A stretch of DNA of 5,022 nucleotides, from assembly GCA_013457415.1 (NCBI GenBank), contig CP045669.1, positions 1-5,022 of the forward strand, written 5' to 3'. This document shows positions 4,025 to 5,022 of the stretch, in pieces. The notes below the pieces were generated by a model. That model saw only the letters and a list, made by a program, of their open reading frames with translations, ran no database searches and had not been told where the DNA came from. Position 1 is the stretch's first letter, and every line of letters starts with the position of its first letter. A program made the position numbers and the translations under genes. Origin of the DNA: Enterobacteriaceae bacterium Kacie_13 (GTDB taxonomy: Bacteria; Pseudomonadota; Gammaproteobacteria; Enterobacterales; Enterobacteriaceae).

Positions 4025-4044
4025 ATAATCGTGGGGTTAAAAAT

Positions 4045-4257
4045 TTATAGAAACTCTACTTTTGTTTCATTCCCATCTTTGTCTACGAGTTTAATTTCTT
4101 TTCCTTGCTGAACTGCTTCAACAAAAAATTCATAGACTCTATATGCTTTGTTTGTCACCTCGGCATATGAGGATGCATCGGAATTGTCTTTAAGTTTTTT
4201 CAGTCTTTCAAATGATTGCTCTGATATGTCTATCTGCAATCTTTTTACTGTCGCCAT
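4045..4257 (-). CDS. Ribbon-helix-helix DNA-binding protein
   Basis: The product has 70 residues. VKRLQIDIS (4-12) is a basic strand with alternating exposed side chains, followed by helix A (SEQSFERLKKLKDNS, 12-26) and helix B (SYAEVTNKAYRVYEFFVEAVQQGK, 30-53). That order and length fit a dimeric RHH (MetJ/Arc-type) repressor. The tail EIKLVDKDGNETKVEFL looks like a beta hairpin. ATG 4257 has AGGAG 6 bases ahead. It is downstream of the 93-residue gene in the same direction with a 65-base gap containing a hairpin, and has its own terminator. An 18-bp palindrome upstream of the pair (4650-4667) is a good candidate operator, implying autoregulation. Alternatives are a partition protein or an antitoxin. 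No toxin-like partner is recognised. Confidence 0.75.
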   Translation of the reverse strand: MATVKRLQIDISEQSFERLKKLKDNSDASSYAEVTNKAYRVYEFFVEAVQQGKEIKLVDKDGNETKVEFL

Positions 4258-4288
4258 AATTACTCCTACACATACTAAGTACGTGCGA

Positions 4289-4319
4289 TAAGGCTAGCCG
4301 GAGAGCCTCCGGCGCCTTA
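4289..4319. promoter_or_regulatory. Intercistronic hairpin
   Basis: TAAGGC/GCCTTA (4289-4294, 4314-4319) and GCCGG/CCGGC (4297-4301, 4309-4313) form an 11-bp stem interrupted by a two-base bulge, 4 bases after the stop at 4323. No T-tract follows on the minus strand. It may stabilise the upstream mRNA, weaken readthrough or set the ratio of the two products. Confidence 0.55.
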
Positions 4320-4322
4320 GAT

Positions 4323-4604
4323 CTAAAGCAGCAAGTGTTTAACAAAATCTACTGCGCTTGGAATGTCAGCAAGTAATCCTACAAAAGTTACAACGAATCC
4401 AGCCAATAAGGACGTCGTAATTGTCTTGTTTTTAGAATCTCCACGGCTTGTTTTCTCCGCTTTGATTGTAATAATTCTTTCCACCACCACACGATTATCT
4501 TGGGTGTAGGTAGACTCGCTTTCTTCCACTTTAACTTCGACTACATCAAAAACATCGAAGCTTTCAACAACATCAAAAATATTACATTGCTGCTTTTCCA
4601 TCAT
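4323..4604 (-). CDS. 93-residue protein with one C-terminal membrane segment, unknown function
   Basis: ATG 4604 has AAGG 7 bases ahead, and a second ATG follows immediately. The N-terminus (3-31) is acidic and contains a duplicated FDVVE (10-14 and 19-23). Residues 37-50 (NRVVVERIITIKAE) look like a beta strand pair, and 51-60 form a basic polar linker (EKTSRGDSKNK). Residues about 62-79 (ITTSLLAGFVVTFVGLLA) form one likely transmembrane helix, followed by a short amphipathic tail ending KHLLL. With basic residues before the helix, the N-terminal domain is predicted cytoplasmic. I recognise no family. It could be an exclusion, immunity or small toxin-like membrane protein; none is supported by a motif. 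It leads a probable two-gene unit with the RHH protein. Confidence 0.6.
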   Translation of the reverse strand: MMEKQQCNIFDVVESFDVFDVVEVKVEESESTYTQDNRVVVERIITIKAEKTSRGDSKNKTITTSLLAGFVVTFVGLLADIPSAVDFVKHLLL

Positions 4605-4649
4605 TATTTTGCCTTGTAGTTAGCCACCTATGTCGATGGTAGCGCTGGT

Positions 4650-4667
4650 TTTTGGGTATACCCAAAA
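4650..4667. promoter_or_regulatory. 18-bp perfect palindrome, candidate operator
   Basis: TTTTGGGTATACCCAAAA is a continuous palindrome 46 bases upstream of the minus-strand start at 4604. On that strand it overlaps TTGGGT, which with TACCAT 18 bases on forms a weak promoter. It is the obvious candidate binding site for the RHH protein encoded downstream in the unit. Confidence 0.6.
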
Positions 4668-5022
4668 TCTGTGAATGTGTATGAGATTGCATAGTTTTTG
4701 ATCCTTTATTTAACATTTAAGTAACAAGTAATTTGCATTTTAGTGTCATTAATTCGCAAGTGCTGCAATAGCCCCTGCCTACTGCTGATAATTTTTTCGG
4801 CATCTTCAATTTGTGCTCATGTTTTTAATAGTAATTTAAATATCTATATCAGTCAAATTTTATTATAAATACTACTACTTTCCTCAATACTTCGATGTTG
4901 TGCAAAGGGTTAAAGCAAGGAGGGGGGGGGTATAAGTATTTTTAATTAATCCCACTTGCGGAGGGTGGGGTGGGGTATTGATTTATGCGTTAAAAAATGC
5001 TAAAATAAGCTGGTCATTAACT
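4668..5022. other. AT-rich interval with G tracts, no supported gene
   Basis: About 355 bases without a gene; only frames under 20 codons lacking ribosome sites are present. It is AT-rich to about 4910, then has a run of nine G (4922-4930) and a GGAGGG-t-GGGG-t-GGGG tract (4960-4975). The end, 5010-5022, is the outer arm of the circular inverted repeat with 41-53. It runs directly into the toxin-antitoxin leader if the molecule is circular. Confidence 0.55.
4960..4975 (+). other. G-rich tract, possible G-quadruplex
   Basis: The runs GG, GGG, GGGG and GGGG are separated by single bases, about 30 bases after a run of nine G. Four guanine runs in 16 bases could fold as a two-tier quadruplex, or a three-tier one using the earlier run. 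Folding is not demonstrable from sequence alone. Confidence 0.35.

Larger units (their letters stand above)
3757..4044. other. Intergenic interval without a supported gene
   Basis: It holds the candidate promoter and leader of the microprotein gene at the left and the terminator of the RHH gene at the right. Between 3830 and 3995 I see only tiny frames of about 20 codons without ribosome sites and a short dyad, AGAG-cggaga-CTCT. Confidence 0.5.

Noticed and set aside
4892..4950. 17-codon frame reading through the G9 run
   Set aside because: No ribosome site, and a poly-Gly product from a homopolymer is not credible.
1..5022. CRISPR array, insertion sequence, tRNA or rRNA
   Set aside because: No repeat-spacer pattern, transposase, cloverleaf or rRNA segment was seen; the repeat array at 3022-3122 has units too short for CRISPR.

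Overview
The window looks like a complete small circular plasmid of about 5 kb from an enterobacterium (Enterobacterales). The host assignment rests on three things: a ColE1-type RNA-primed origin, a cer-like XerC/XerD recombination site with an ArgR box, and an AtaR/AtaT-type toxin-antitoxin pair. Circularity is inferred. The last 13 bases (5010-5022) are the exact reverse complement of bases 41-53, and they flank an 18-bp-arm hairpin at 1-40, so joining the ends gives one perfect 31-bp-arm inverted repeat. Species cannot be told from the sequence.

Layout: 1-267 holds the junction hairpin and the promoter/operator region of the toxin-antitoxin operon. 268-1073 encodes a DUF1778/ribbon-helix-helix antitoxin overlapping a GNAT acetyltransferase toxin. 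1074-1762 is the replicon: a very strong hairpin, antisense RNAI on the minus strand, the RNAII pre-primer on the plus strand, the DNA start site near 1634-1639 and a ColE1-like distal segment. No rop/rom gene is visible. 1801-2232 (minus) encodes a helix-turn-helix plus coiled-coil protein of the kind carried beside such origins. 2233-2758 is non-coding and holds stacked dyads (2522-2629) and a motif resembling a MOBP nick site.

2759-3025 encodes an orphan HigA-like protein. Its stop codon lies inside the first of seven 10-bp repeats (3022-3122) spaced at close to whole helical turns. 3150-3570 is non-coding: a run of palindromes, then an ArgR box (3427-3444) and the XerCD core (3543-3570). 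3628-3756 (minus) is a 42-residue basic microprotein gene with its own terminator. 4045-4604 (minus) is a probable two-gene unit, a 93-residue protein with one membrane segment followed by a 70-residue ribbon-helix-helix protein. It has an 18-bp perfect palindrome upstream and a terminator downstream. The rest, to 5022, is AT-rich with two G-rich tracts.

RNAI/RNAII sets copy number, the cer-like site resolves multimers, and the toxin-antitoxin pair penalises plasmid loss. The HigA-like gene with its phased array, and the membrane-protein/RHH unit, are the parts I cannot match to a known role and are the best candidates for something new. No relaxase gene is present, so any transfer would depend on another plasmid.
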